DNA of 64,000 nt from Pseudomonas sp. Root562 (GCF_001427125.1 NZ_LMGK01000001.1:322108-386107); one strand, 5' to 3'; counted from the first letter of the stretch, positions 27,317-36,305 are shown. Numbers and translations: made by a program. The notes: generated from the letters alone by a model not told the origin.

Positions 27317-29203
27317 ATGTTCGCTTCTGCCAACCAACCGCGCTTCACGTTGACCGTCGACGGTGTCCAGAGTGAACTCAAGGTACTTGAGTTCACCGGT
27401 AAGGAGGCCATCAGCCAGCCATACCGTTTTGACGTGGAGCTGGTCAGCGAGCGGCCGGACATCGATCTCGAAAACCTTCTGCATCGTCAGGCGTTTCTGG
27501 GTTTCGATGCGCAAGGCGCCGGTGTTCATGGTCAGATTTATCGGGTGGGCCAGGGCAATTCCGGTAAACGTCTGACGCGCTACGAGATCAGCCTTGTACC
27601 GCGTCTGGCCTACCTCGATCATCGGATCAACCAGCGAATCTTTCAGCACCAAACTGTGCCGGCGATCATCACGCAAATCTTCAAGGATCATGGCATCCTC
27701 GGCGATGCCTTTGCTTTTCAGCTCAGTGGCGCCTATCCCGAGCGCGAGTACTGCGTGCAATACGCGGAAAGCGATCTGGCGTTCATCCAGCGGCTGTGTG
27801 CCGAACTGGGTATCCACTACCATTTCCAACACAGTTGCGACGGTCACCTGTTGGTGTTTGGCGATGACCAGACAGTTTTTCCACGCTTGCCTGAACCGAT
27901 ACCTTACCGGCCGGGCAGTGGCATGGCGGTGAATGAAGCTGTCATCAAGCGGTTCAATGTTCGTCTGGAAACCCGACCCACCGTGGTGACGCGCCGCGAC
28001 TACGACTTCCATCAACCACGCCTGGAACTGCAAAGTCGTTCCGACAGTGAGCAGTTGCCGCTGCTTGAGGATTACCGTTTTCCGGGGCAGTTCAATGATC
28101 GGGAAATCGGCGGGCGGCTGGCTCAGCGGGCATTGCAGAGCCATCGCGCGGATTACCGTCAGGCGCAAGGCAAGAGTGATCAAGCTGCGTTGATCAGTGG
28201 GCATTTCCTGCAACTCGACGAGCACCCGCAGCAGGAGTGGAACAACCTGTGGCTGCTGACTGAAATCGAACACCATGGCTGTCAGCCACAAGTGCTGGAA
28301 GAGTCGGCGGGCAGCACGGACAGTTTTCAAGGTTATCGCAATACCTTCCTGGCAACGCCGTGGGACGTTTTTTTCCGCCCGCGAATGCGCGCCAAGCCTC
28401 AGGTGGCCGGGTATCAAGCCGCTGTGGTGAGTGGGCCGAAAGACAGTGAAATTCATTGCGACGAATTCGGCAGGGTCAAGGTCCGGTTGATGTGGGATCG
28501 CTTCGGTCAGTTGGAAGAACATTCCAGTTGCTGGCTGCGGGTGGCCAGCGGTTGGGCGCACGACAGCTACGGCAGTGTGTTGATCCCGCGTGTCGGCATG
28601 GAAGTCCTGGTGGGGTTCGTAGATGGCGATGCGGACAAGCCGCTGGTGATGGGTTGCCTGCCCAATGCGATGAACCCGGTGCCGCTGGATCTTCCGGCAG
28701 ACAAGACTCGCAGTATTTTCCGCTCGCGCAGCAGTCCCGGTGGCGGGGGCTACAACGAATTGCGCATCGAGGATCGCAAAGGGGCCGAGGAAATCCACTT
28801 GCGCGCCCAGCGAAACTGGAACCAGCAGGTGTTGCATGACATGCACGTGCAGGTCGGGCAAAACGAATACCTGCAGGTCACCGGTGACCGGCACATCCGC
28901 GTCGGCAGCCAGACCGTCACGGCGAGCGGGCAGTTTCAGCTCAATGCCGTTAGCCAGGTCGTGATTGATGGCGGCACCAACGCCACGATTCAGGCCGGTG
29001 GCCACTGGATCAATATCGGTCCTGCGGGAATTTTCAGCAGTGTGCCGATCGAAGTCGGTGGGGCGCCGATGTCGGCTCCCGGTGTGTCAAGCGTGGCTGT
29101 GCAAGGTGTAGCGCTAAGCATGGCGCAGAGGCTGAGTATGCAAAGTGCTTCGCCATTTTGCGAAGAGTGCGAACGCTGCAAGGAAGGTGTGTGTGCCGCC
29201 TGA
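27317..29203 (+). CDS. vgrG: Orphan type VI secretion tip protein VgrG
   Basis: This 628-residue protein has the VgrG layout: gp27-like hub domains (about 1-380), an OB fold with RVKVRLMWDRFGQLEE-like sequence at about 390-450 and WAHDSYGSVLIPRVGMEVLVGFVDGDADKPLV, then a gp5-like beta-helix with repeated strands up to about 570. It trimerises as the puncturing spike of the secretion needle. The C-terminus is a cysteine-rich tail (CEECERCKEGVC) rather than a fused toxin domain. No other type VI structural gene is in the window, so it is an orphan vgrG served by an apparatus elsewhere. Its end overlaps the adaptor gene by 11 bases. Confidence 0.95.
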   Translation: MFASANQPRFTLTVDGVQSELKVLEFTGKEAISQPYRFDVELVSERPDIDLENLLHRQAFLGFDAQGAGVHGQIYRVGQGNSGKRLTRYEISLVPRLAYLDHRINQRIFQHQTVPAIITQIFKDHGILGDAFAFQLSGAYPEREYCVQYAESDLAFIQRLCAELGIHYHFQHSCDGHLLVFGDDQTVFPRLPEPIPYRPGSGMAVNEAVIKRFNVRLETRPTVVTRRDYDFHQPRLELQSRSDSEQLPLLEDYRFPGQFNDREIGGRLAQRALQSHRADYRQAQGKSDQAALISGHFLQLDEHPQQEWNNLWLLTEIEHHGCQPQVLEESAGSTDSFQGYRNTFLATPWDVFFRPRMRAKPQVAGYQAAVVSGPKDSEIHCDEFGRVKVRLMWDRFGQLEEHSSCWLRVASGWAHDSYGSVLIPRVGMEVLVGFVDGDADKPLVMGCLPNAMNPVPLDLPADKTRSIFRSRSSPGGGGYNELRIEDRKGAEEIHLRAQRNWNQQVLHDMHVQVGQNEYLQVTGDRHIRVGSQTVTASGQFQLNAVSQVVIDGGTNATIQAGGHWINIGPAGIFSSVPIEVGGAPMSAPGVSSVAVQGVALSMAQRLSMQSASPFCEECERCKEGVCAA

Positions 29204-29930
29204 TTTTCTATTGCCCCACGACTGGCTCGAACGCCAGCCGCTGCAAGCGTCGCAGCAGTTGTTCGCGATCTTCAGTAACGCCAGTGCCGCCAAACCACTC
29301 GAAGCCTGGCGACGATCGATGCCCATCAGCAAGGCGACCCCGATCTGGGCCGATACCGCTTATGCCGAGTGGGAAGCAGTGATGCCCTACGTCGCACATG
29401 TCGCGGTGGACAGTGAGTTTGTGCAGTGGGCGGCGACCACAAGGTCTCGCGATTGGGGGTGGCTGGCGGTTTCTTCTGCGAGCCAAGAGGTGCTCGCCGA
29501 ACACCTGCGCAGTCTCACACAGGTTCTGTTGCCCAATGACAATGCGGTGTTTTTCCGCTTCTGGGATGGGCGTTTTCTGATGCCGATCCTGCACAGTACA
29601 GAGGTCAATCCTTATGAGCTCCTGCCGGTCATCGGCCGATGCTGGATTAACGGGCACGCTGTCGAGATAGATGGCAATGCGCAGAAAACATCGAAGGTCT
29701 TCCCCTGGTGGAAGGTGCCAGATGCGCTGTTGCAACAACTGGCTGCGGATGACGCTACCACCCGGATCAACAACTTGTTGCAATGGTTGAGTGAAGAGCA
29801 GCCGGGTATTTTCGAGGTGTTTTCGGAGCGCGTCTTGCGCAGCAAGGCTGCGCATTTCCTTGCGGAAACTGACGTGGCAGCTGCGTCGAAAGCTGATTGG
29901 GTGGAGTATTTGCTGGAGGCGTCGAGCTGA
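29193..29930 (+). CDS. DUF4123 type VI effector adaptor (Tap/TEC family)
   Basis: This 245-residue protein is of the DUF4123 family, chaperones that load a cargo effector onto a cognate VgrG. The block NAVFFRFWDGRFLMPIL near residue 115 and the N-terminal LFAIFSNASAAKP region fit the family. The best start is a GTG at 29193, preceded by AAGGAAG at 29180-29186. It overlaps the VgrG stop, so the two are made together. Normally the effector, and often an immunity gene, follows directly. Here the next gene, after about 90 bases, is the housekeeping rlmJ, so no cargo is visible. Confidence 0.85.
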   Translation: MPPDFLLPHDWLERQPLQASQQLFAIFSNASAAKPLEAWRRSMPISKATPIWADTAYAEWEAVMPYVAHVAVDSEFVQWAATTRSRDWGWLAVSSASQEVLAEHLRSLTQVLLPNDNAVFFRFWDGRFLMPILHSTEVNPYELLPVIGRCWINGHAVEIDGNAQKTSKVFPWWKVPDALLQQLAADDATTRINNLLQWLSEEQPGIFEVFSERVLRSKAAHFLAETDVAAASKADWVEYLLEASS

Positions 29931-30021
29931 CGCCAGTCTTCGATACAGCAGGCCACTCAGCCGTGAACCCTGACTTGCAGGCCGGTAAAAGGTAAACTTG
30001 CCGGCCTTCGCAGGAGCAACC

Positions 30022-30858
30022 ATGAATTATCGTCACGCCTTCCATGCCGGCAATCACGCCGATGTGTTCAAACACCTGACCTTGACCCGCCTCATCGCCC
30101 TGATGTCGCGCAAGGAACAGCCGTTTGCCTATCTCGATACCCACGCCGGCATCGGTCTGTATGACCTTCAGGGTGATCAGGCCAGCCGTACCGGTGAGTA
30201 CCTGGAGGGCATTGCGCGTTTGTGGGATCAGCCGGATCTGCCGATCCTGACCGCTGACTACATGCAGGTGCTGCATGAGATGAACCCGGATGGCCAGTTG
30301 CGCTATTACCCCGGTTCGCCGGAATTGGCGCGACGTCTGACGCGTAAGCAGGATCGCGTGTTGCTCAACGAAAAGCACCCGCAAGACGGCTTGTTGCTCA
30401 AGGACAACATGGCGGGCGATCGTCGCGTGAAGGTGCACTTGGGCGAAGGTTGGCATGTGTCGCGCGCCTTGCTGCCGGTGCCAGAGAAGCGTGCGGTGAT
30501 GTTGATCGATCCGCCGTTCGAAAAGCTCGATGAAATGCAGCGTTGCGCGGCTTCGTTGAAAGAGGCGATTGGCCGTATGCGGCAAACCGTGGCGGCCATC
30601 TGGTATCCGGTGAAGGATCAGCGCGCACTGCGCCGTTTCTATCAGGACCTGGCCGGCACCGGCGCGCCGAAATTGTTGCGCGTGGAGTTGCTGGTGCATC
30701 CGCTGGACACGCCCAACAGCCTGAACGGTTCCGGTCTGGCAATCGCCAATCCGCCGTGGGGGCTGGAAGAGGAACTGCGTGAACTGCTGCCATGGTTGTC
30801 CCAGAAGCTGGGGCAGACCCAGGGTGGGTGGCAGATGGATTGGTTGATTGCCGAATGA
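30022..30858 (+). CDS. rlmJ: 23S rRNA A2030 N6-methyltransferase RlmJ
   Basis: This 278-residue protein begins with the family signature MNYRHAFHAGNHADVFKH and has the methyltransferase catalytic motif in MLIDPPFE near residue 163. It uses S-adenosylmethionine to methylate A2030 of 23S rRNA. The ATG at 30022 follows AGGAG by 6 bases; the longer frame from 29998 reads through that site. It corresponds by position to PAO1 PA5019, next to msrA and dipA. Confidence 0.95.
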   Translation: MNYRHAFHAGNHADVFKHLTLTRLIALMSRKEQPFAYLDTHAGIGLYDLQGDQASRTGEYLEGIARLWDQPDLPILTADYMQVLHEMNPDGQLRYYPGSPELARRLTRKQDRVLLNEKHPQDGLLLKDNMAGDRRVKVHLGEGWHVSRALLPVPEKRAVMLIDPPFEKLDEMQRCAASLKEAIGRMRQTVAAIWYPVKDQRALRRFYQDLAGTGAPKLLRVELLVHPLDTPNSLNGSGLAIANPPWGLEEELRELLPWLSQKLGQTQGGWQMDWLIAE

Positions 30859-30864
30859 GGCGAT

Positions 30865-30972
30865 GATCGTTCCCACGCTCTGCGTGGGAATGCCTCATGT
30901 GACGCTCTGCGTCACGCTTTTGGGCCGCGGAGCGTCCCGGGCTGCATTCCCACGCAGAGCGTGGGAACGATC
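30865..30972. repeat. Intergenic repeat, GATCGTTCCC family, copy 3
   Basis: This 108-base element has outer ends GATCGTTCCCACGC and GCGTGGGAACGATC and an inner hairpin GTGACGCTCTGCGTCAC. It fills the gap between the convergent rlmJ and msrA genes, and may serve both as a transcription terminator. The inner segment is in opposite orientation to that of the copy at 20938. Confidence 0.9.
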
Positions 30973-30993
30973 GGGTACAGAGGTTGTGCTGAA

Positions 30994-31644
30994 TCAGATC
31001 GGGCAAGTCACGCCAGTCCCGCCAATCCCGCAATAGCCTTCCGGATTCTTCGCCAGATACTGTTGGTGATACGCCTCGGCGTAATAGAACGTCGGGGCTT
31101 CGTCGATTTCAGTGGTGATGATGCCTTTGCCGGCCTTGGTCAGTTCGACCTGGAACACTTGCGCGCTTTTTTTCGCCGCTTCCAGTTGTTCCGGTTTGGT
31201 GGCGAAGATCACCGAACGGTACTGAGTGCCGATGTCGTTGCCCTGGCGCATGCCCTGAGTCGGGTTGTGCAATTCCCAGAACATCTTCAGCAGCTCTTCA
31301 TAGCTGACTTTCTCGGGTTCGTACACCACCAGCACCACTTCGGTGTGGCCGGTCAGCCCCGAGCAGACTTCTTCATAGGTCGGGTTCGGCGTGTAGCCGC
31401 CGGCATACCCCACGGCTGTGCTGTACACGCCTTCACGCTGCCAGAAACGCCGCTCTGCGCCCCAGAAACAGCCCAGGCCGAAGATGGCGAATTCGACATT
31501 GCCGGGGAACGGACCCAGCAACGGGTTTTTGTTGACGAAGTGTTCGTCCGGAACCTTGATCGGGGTTTCGCGGCCAGGCAGAGCTTGTTCTTTGGTAGGG
31601 AGCACGTTTTTGTTCACCAGAATTTCCGAGCGCAGAACCATCAT
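30994..31644 (-). CDS. msrA: Peptide methionine-(S)-sulfoxide reductase MsrA
   Basis: This 216-residue protein has the catalytic motif [11 protein letters not shown] with the reactive cysteine near residue 56, and a resolving cysteine near the C-terminus ([13 protein letters not shown]). It reduces the S epimer of methionine sulfoxide in proteins and free methionine, with thioredoxin as electron donor. The start is one of two adjacent ATG codons at 31644/31641, behind GAGGGGA. It is convergent with rlmJ and sits 59 bases after dipA on the same strand, as in PAO1. Confidence 0.97.
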   Translation of the reverse strand: MMVLRSEILVNKNVLPTKEQALPGRETPIKVPDEHFVNKNPLLGPFPGNVEFAIFGLGCFWGAERRFWQREGVYSTAVGYAGGYTPNPTYEEVCSGLTGHTEVVLVVYEPEKVSYEELLKMFWELHNPTQGMRQGNDIGTQYRSVIFATKPEQLEAAKKSAQVFQVELTKAGKGIITTEIDEAPTFYYAEAYHQQYLAKNPEGYCGIGGTGVTCPI

Positions 31645-31703
31645 CAGTCCCCTCAGTCGTTGGAATATTTAGAAGTGCAGTTTGCCCGAGTGTTGGCCCG
31701 CTG

Positions 31704-34397
31704 TCAGGCGATTGGACCGCGCGGGTAGCGTTTGAGCTTCTCGATCAGCTCGGCGCCGGGGATCGGCTGGTCGAACAGGTAGCCCTGGCCGACGTCACAG
31801 CGGTGGCGACGCAGGAAAGCCAGCTGCGCAGCCGTCTCGATACCTTCAGCCACGACCTTGAGCTTGAGGTTGTGCGCCATGGCGATCACCGCGGAAGTGA
31901 TTTCCATGTCGTCCTGGTTGTCCGGGATTTCGTGGATGAAGCTTCGATCGATCTTGATGATGTCGATCGGGAATTTTTTCAAGTAACTGAGCGACGAGTA
32001 ACCGGTGCCGAAGTCGTCCATTGCCAGCGTCAGGCCCAGGCGTTTGAGCTGGTCGAGCTGCAAGTGGGTGTCTTCGGTGGCTTCCAGCAGCAGGCCTTCG
32101 GTCAATTCCAGCTCCAGCAGGTGCGCCGGCAATGCTTCTTCCTTGAGAATGTTGGCGATGGAGGCCACCAGGTCCGGGTCGGAGAACTGTTTGGGTGACA
32201 GGTTGATCGCCACCTGCAAATTACCCAGCCCTGCAGCGGTCAGTGCCTTGCTCATGCGGCAGGCCTGGCGGGCGATCCATTTGCCGATCGGGATGATCAG
32301 GCCGGTTTCTTCGGCGACGCTGATGAACTGGTCCGGGCGGATCATGCCCTTTTCCGGATGGTCCCAGCGCAGCAGCGCTTCCATGCCCAGCAGTCGACCG
32401 CTGCGCAGGCAAAGCTTGGGCTGGTAGAACACGTCCAGCTCGTTTTGGGTCAGGGCGCGGCGCAGGTTGTTTTCGACGAACAACTTGTAACTGGCCTCGG
32501 CGTTCAAGGCTTCGGTGAACACTTGCACCTGATGTTTGCCGTTGGCCTTGGCCTTGTGCAGCGCCAACCCGGCGTTACGCATCAGGGTTTGCGGGTCGCG
32601 GCCATGCAGCGGCGCGCAGGCCAGGCCGACCGAGCCGGTCACGCTGATCAATTGGTTGTCGACGAACATTGGCTTGTCGAGGGTCGTCAGCAATTGGCTG
32701 GCGATCTGCTGGCCGGTTTCCAGATTGGTATTGTCCAGCAGCACCGCAAATTCGTTACTGGCAAACCGCGCCAGGCTGCCGCTCGGGCTGAGGCTGTTGC
32801 GCAGGCGTCGGGCCAGGCTGATGAGCAGTTTGTCGCCCGTCTGGTGGCCCAGGCTGTCGTTGATCCGCTTGAAGTTGTCGATGTCCACCAGCAACAGACT
32901 GATGGGTGTATCGCTGTCCCGGGCGAAGCGCTCGTCGAGGTTGCGGATGAATGCCGGACGGTTGCCGAGGTTGGTCAGGTTGTCGGTGTAGGCCAGGCGC
33001 TCGATGCGCTGCTGGGCGAGTTTGGTCTGGGTGATGTCTTCGTAAATGCCGATGTAGTGGGTCAACTCGCGGTTGTCGCCGTAAACCTTGGAGATCGACA
33101 ACTGCCCCCAGTAGGGTTCCAGGTTTTTGCGCCGGCTTTTGAATTCACCTTGCCAACTGTTGCTCTTGGCCAGTGCCGAAGGCGCGTCGAACAGCAGTTC
33201 GCTGAGGTTTTCCAGGGCCGGCAGTTCCGACAGGCGATGGCCGTGGACTTCTTCGGTGCTGTACTGGGTGATCGCGGTGAAGCTCGGGTTGACGTATTCG
33301 ACCACGCCGTCGCAGTTGACCAGCAAAAAGGCGTTGGCGCTTTGTTCCACCGCACGCTGGAACAAGTGCAGGGCACTGGTGGCGGTGCGTCGGTTGTGAT
33401 TGTTGATGACCTGAGCAAACTGATCCGCCAGTTCGCCGGCGAAGGCGATTTCGTCCGACTGCCAGGCGCGGGTCACACCGGTTTGCTCCAGGCACAGTAC
33501 GCCGACCACCTGACCGTCGACCCGGATGCTGGCGTCGAGCATCGCATTGACATCCCGCGGGCGCAGGCTCTCGGCCATTTCCCGGGTGCGCGGGTCGCGC
33601 ATGGCATTGTGGGCGTCGATGGCGCGGCCGGTATGCAAGGCGTCGAGGTAGTCGGGGAATACGCTGACATCGATCGGTTCCGGCAGCAGGTATTCCTGGG
33701 TCGTGCGGTGATAGGCCGAAATCGGCACCAGCTGCGAGCCTTCGAGGTGCCACAGGCTGGCGCAGTCGATTTGGTAAATGTCGCAGGCGCTGCGGGTGAT
33801 CAGTTCGGCAGCTTCCTGCAGGGAGTTGTTGCTGCTGTAGCGCTGGCGGGTCAATAGCAGGATCAAGTCCTGCTGGGCGCGGACCCGATCCAGATGCTGC
33901 AGTTGTTCCTGCTGGGCGCGCTGGTTGAGCTCAAGGGCGATCTGCAGGCGTGAGTTCTGGGTTTCCAGGTCGAGGGCCGGCAGCAACGGGTCGTCGTCGA
34001 ACAAACCGTCGATCACCAACAGGTAGCCACGCAACAGGTGTCGGTTGTGTTGTTTGTAGGCTTCACCCAGTTCCAGCAGATTCAGCGAGCCGGAAGCCGT
34101 GTGCAGGGTGTAGCGGATCAGATAATGGGTGCTTTCGCTCAGTTGCTGTTGAACCGCGTCATGCAGCTGATAGCGCGCCTCTGGTTCCATGAGGCTGGCG
34201 TATGGCGAGCCGACCAGGGCGCACAGTTCCACAGCCGGCAGGCCGAACTGGCGTTCGCAATTGGGATCAAGAAACAGCAGCGCCCAGCTTGGTTCATTCA
34301 GCCGCTCGAAACGCAGCATGCCGAGCCGCGAGGGCACGGGCAACTGCGTCACTACCTCGGCCACCATACGGCTGGCGGCATCGGGTTGGCTTTTCAT
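31704..34397 (-). CDS. dipA: Cyclic-di-GMP phosphodiesterase DipA (PAS-GAF-PAS-GGDEF-EAL)
   Basis: The 897 residues are arranged as an N-terminal PAS-like domain (about 20-140), a coiled linker, a GAF domain (about 170-325), a PAS domain (about 335-460), a GGDEF domain (about 465-625) and an EAL domain (about 635-890). The GGDEF signature is degenerate, ASNEF, so cyclase activity is not expected. The EAL domain is intact (MEALLRWDHPE; later DDFGTGYSS and KIDRSFI), predicting c-di-GMP hydrolysis. Both domain order and the ASNEF variant match P. aeruginosa DipA (PA5017), needed for nutrient-induced biofilm dispersion, and the neighbours msrA and rlmJ agree. I use the ATG at 34397; the frame is open to 34511 but without a ribosome-binding site. 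Confidence 0.92.
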   Translation of the reverse strand: MKSQPDAASRMVAEVVTQLPVPSRLGMLRFERLNEPSWALLFLDPNCERQFGLPAVELCALVGSPYASLMEPEARYQLHDAVQQQLSESTHYLIRYTLHTASGSLNLLELGEAYKQHNRHLLRGYLLVIDGLFDDDPLLPALDLETQNSRLQIALELNQRAQQEQLQHLDRVRAQQDLILLLTRQRYSSNNSLQEAAELITRSACDIYQIDCASLWHLEGSQLVPISAYHRTTQEYLLPEPIDVSVFPDYLDALHTGRAIDAHNAMRDPRTREMAESLRPRDVNAMLDASIRVDGQVVGVLCLEQTGVTRAWQSDEIAFAGELADQFAQVINNHNRRTATSALHLFQRAVEQSANAFLLVNCDGVVEYVNPSFTAITQYSTEEVHGHRLSELPALENLSELLFDAPSALAKSNSWQGEFKSRRKNLEPYWGQLSISKVYGDNRELTHYIGIYEDITQTKLAQQRIERLAYTDNLTNLGNRPAFIRNLDERFARDSDTPISLLLVDIDNFKRINDSLGHQTGDKLLISLARRLRNSLSPSGSLARFASNEFAVLLDNTNLETGQQIASQLLTTLDKPMFVDNQLISVTGSVGLACAPLHGRDPQTLMRNAGLALHKAKANGKHQVQVFTEALNAEASYKLFVENNLRRALTQNELDVFYQPKLCLRSGRLLGMEALLRWDHPEKGMIRPDQFISVAEETGLIIPIGKWIARQACRMSKALTAAGLGNLQVAINLSPKQFSDPDLVASIANILKEEALPAHLLELELTEGLLLEATEDTHLQLDQLKRLGLTLAMDDFGTGYSSLSYLKKFPIDIIKIDRSFIHEIPDNQDDMEITSAVIAMAHNLKLKVVAEGIETAAQLAFLRRHRCDVGQGYLFDQPIPGAELIEKLKRYPRGPIA

Positions 34398-34587
34398 GGA
34401 GGGAACTCGCTTCGAATTTGCTGAACGCGCCGGGGCTCTCGCCCTCTTTACTGTTGCCTGCGGCAAGGTTGCATCATTGCGACACCGACTGACAAGAGAG
34501 ATGAAGGCCAAGTGCTATAAGAATGTGTCGGCAGGCGCGAAGATTTCTGCAATTAAAGCCAAAAGTAATGTTCTCGGCGCAGAGAAT

Positions 34588-34659
34588 GCAGCCTTCGTCG
34601 GCTCCTGCAGGGGGTATTCCATCCCAACGCGAGGGCTGTCGAAGGCTGCGATTTTTTAC
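34588..34659. repeat. GCAGCCTTCG inverted repeat with T-rich flank
   Basis: GCAGCCTTCG (34588-34597) and CGAAGGCTGC (34640-34649) are exact reverse complements, followed on the plus strand by GATTTTTTAC. It lies between dipA and the end of the PhoD-like gene. A related layout (GGCTGCGATCTTTT with TCGCAGCC) occurs at 63465-63511, so it belongs to a third local repeat family and could terminate transcription. Confidence 0.7.
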
Positions 34660-34661
34660 TT

Positions 34662-36056
34662 TTAACGCAACGCAATAGCCACCGACTCTAGAAAATGGCC
34701 ATCCCGATCGTGATAACGCACATGAATCTGATCCGAATCGACGATCAGATGCGCGAAGTTATCCTGGCTGATCACGTCGCTGGTCAATTCGTGTCGATAG
34801 TCGCCGGCAGCGGTCCGGGCCAACGGTTGATCGAGAATGAAGGTCGAAGCCTTGGCATAAGGCAGCAGCTTGCTGTTGCACAGCGGTGACGAAACGATGG
34901 TGTTGACCTCGAAAGCCGGGTCTTCGCTGTGGGTCAGGCGGCTGGTGAGGGAGCCGTGGACGTCGCCGGAAATGAACACCACATTCTTTATGCCGTGGGT
35001 GCGAATCGTTTCGAGCAGCCGTAACCGTTGCTCGGGAAAGGCTTTCCAGGCGTCATCGCCCAAGCGTTTGCGGTCCGGGTAGAACATCACACTGGTGACC
35101 ACGAATTTGACCCGGGCCGGGCTGTGAATCAGCCAGTCGCACAGCGCCTGTTCCTGTTCGCCATCAAGAATGCGTCGGTCGTTGCCCGTGAGATTGCGCC
35201 GGGTTCTGCTGTCGGTGACAAACCATTCGATATCACCATTGGCAAACTGGTACCAATAGCGCCTTGGTGAATGACTTGGTTGATTTTGGGTATTGAATTC
35301 CCCGGCCGGGCTGTGACTGGCTTGATACAGTTCATAAGCTGCCATGGCGTTCTTGTATAAATACTCATCATTGCTGTTTTTGTTGGCTGGCCAGTTATCT
35401 TCAATTTCATGATCATCAAGAATCATGTAAGTGGGAATGCCAGACATCAGTTTTGCAATATTAGGTTGGGAAAATGCAGAACGATACTTGGCAAGTATCT
35501 CGGTGTATTCCCGATCCGGCGCTATGAAGTTCAGATCGTCAACATACACTTGATCGCCCGTCATCAATACAGCATTGATAGGTGGTGACGCGCAGTGTGC
35601 AAGTTTGGCGATGGCGGCGAAGATCCGGTCACCCAGGTGCGGAGCGGAAGGCTGCCCTGCCGTCATGCGCAAATAGCGGCAGGAGCCCACAATATAAGCT
35701 CGTGGCATGGCTGCCTTGCTGGCTTGCGTACGCAGGTGATAAACCTCCCGCGGCCACTGTAGAGGCAACTCCTGGACGGATTGCGGATTGTGCAACGGGC
35801 ACATGGGGCTGAACCATCCAGCCTGGTATTCGTATTCAGTATCGGCAGTGAGATCCTGCAGAACGATGACATCTGACATGTCGCGCGACGGGATCAGTTG
35901 GGTAAATAAGCCGTTATTCCAGCGCTCTTCCCCCGCCCGTCTATAACGAATGCCGGCAAATACCAAAGCATCTTTTTGCCATTCTCCGCGCAGGAATATT
36001 CGTGCGTCATTAGTTGTTGTGTGGCCAATAATAGGGCCGACAGTAGGCTTGAACAT
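34662..36056 (-). CDS. PhoD-like metallophosphoesterase/alkaline phosphatase D family protein
   Basis: This 464-residue protein has PhoD-type metal-binding blocks in order: VGSCRYLR (near residue 120), MTGDQVYVDD (near 165), ILDDHEIEDNW (near 210) and FISGDVHGS (near 375). An N-terminal beta domain precedes them. The family uses Fe/Ca or other divalent metals to hydrolyse phosphodiesters or monoesters. No Tat or Sec signal peptide is seen, unlike classical secreted PhoD, so a cytoplasmic place or another route is likely. The first third of the gene is AT-richer than neighbouring genes, hinting at acquisition. No partner gene is adjacent; it sits between dipA and aceF, an insertion relative to the PAO1 order I recall. 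Confidence 0.85.
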   Translation of the reverse strand: MFKPTVGPIIGHTTTNDARIFLRGEWQKDALVFAGIRYRRAGEERWNNGLFTQLIPSRDMSDVIVLQDLTADTEYEYQAGWFSPMCPLHNPQSVQELPLQWPREVYHLRTQASKAAMPRAYIVGSCRYLRMTAGQPSAPHLGDRIFAAIAKLAHCASPPINAVLMTGDQVYVDDLNFIAPDREYTEILAKYRSAFSQPNIAKLMSGIPTYMILDDHEIEDNWPANKNSNDEYLYKNAMAAYELYQASHSPAGEFNTQNQPSHSPRRYWYQFANGDIEWFVTDSRTRRNLTGNDRRILDGEQEQALCDWLIHSPARVKFVVTSVMFYPDRKRLGDDAWKAFPEQRLRLLETIRTHGIKNVVFISGDVHGSLTSRLTHSEDPAFEVNTIVSSPLCNSKLLPYAKASTFILDQPLARTAAGDYRHELTSDVISQDNFAHLIVDSDQIHVRYHDRDGHFLESVAIALR

Positions 36057-36239
36057 AGTCGAGTCCTTTCGATGTTTTTCTGTTAATCAAAGCGGTAAAG
36101 TTATTGGCTGCTTGAACAGCCTTATAACCAAGGCTAGTGATTGAATCGCAAAAAATATCGGGCGGAAACGGACTTGAGTTGTGGGCGATGTCAGCCACAA
36201 ATGTAGGAAGGATTCTTTCAGAGTAAAAAACGGCGGGCA

Positions 36240-36266
36240 AAAAAAGCCCCGCCAATTGGCGGGGTT
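36240..36266 (-). terminator. Rho-independent terminator of aceEF
   Basis: On the minus strand a 7-bp stem CCCCGCC/GGCGGGG (36247-36253 and 36258-36264) with an AATT loop is followed by a T-run (the A-run ending at 36245 on the plus strand). It lies 70-95 bases past the aceF stop. Confidence 0.9.
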
Positions 36267-36305
36267 GAGGTACGAGCGTGGCGCTCGGAAACGTGGAACG
36301 CGACT

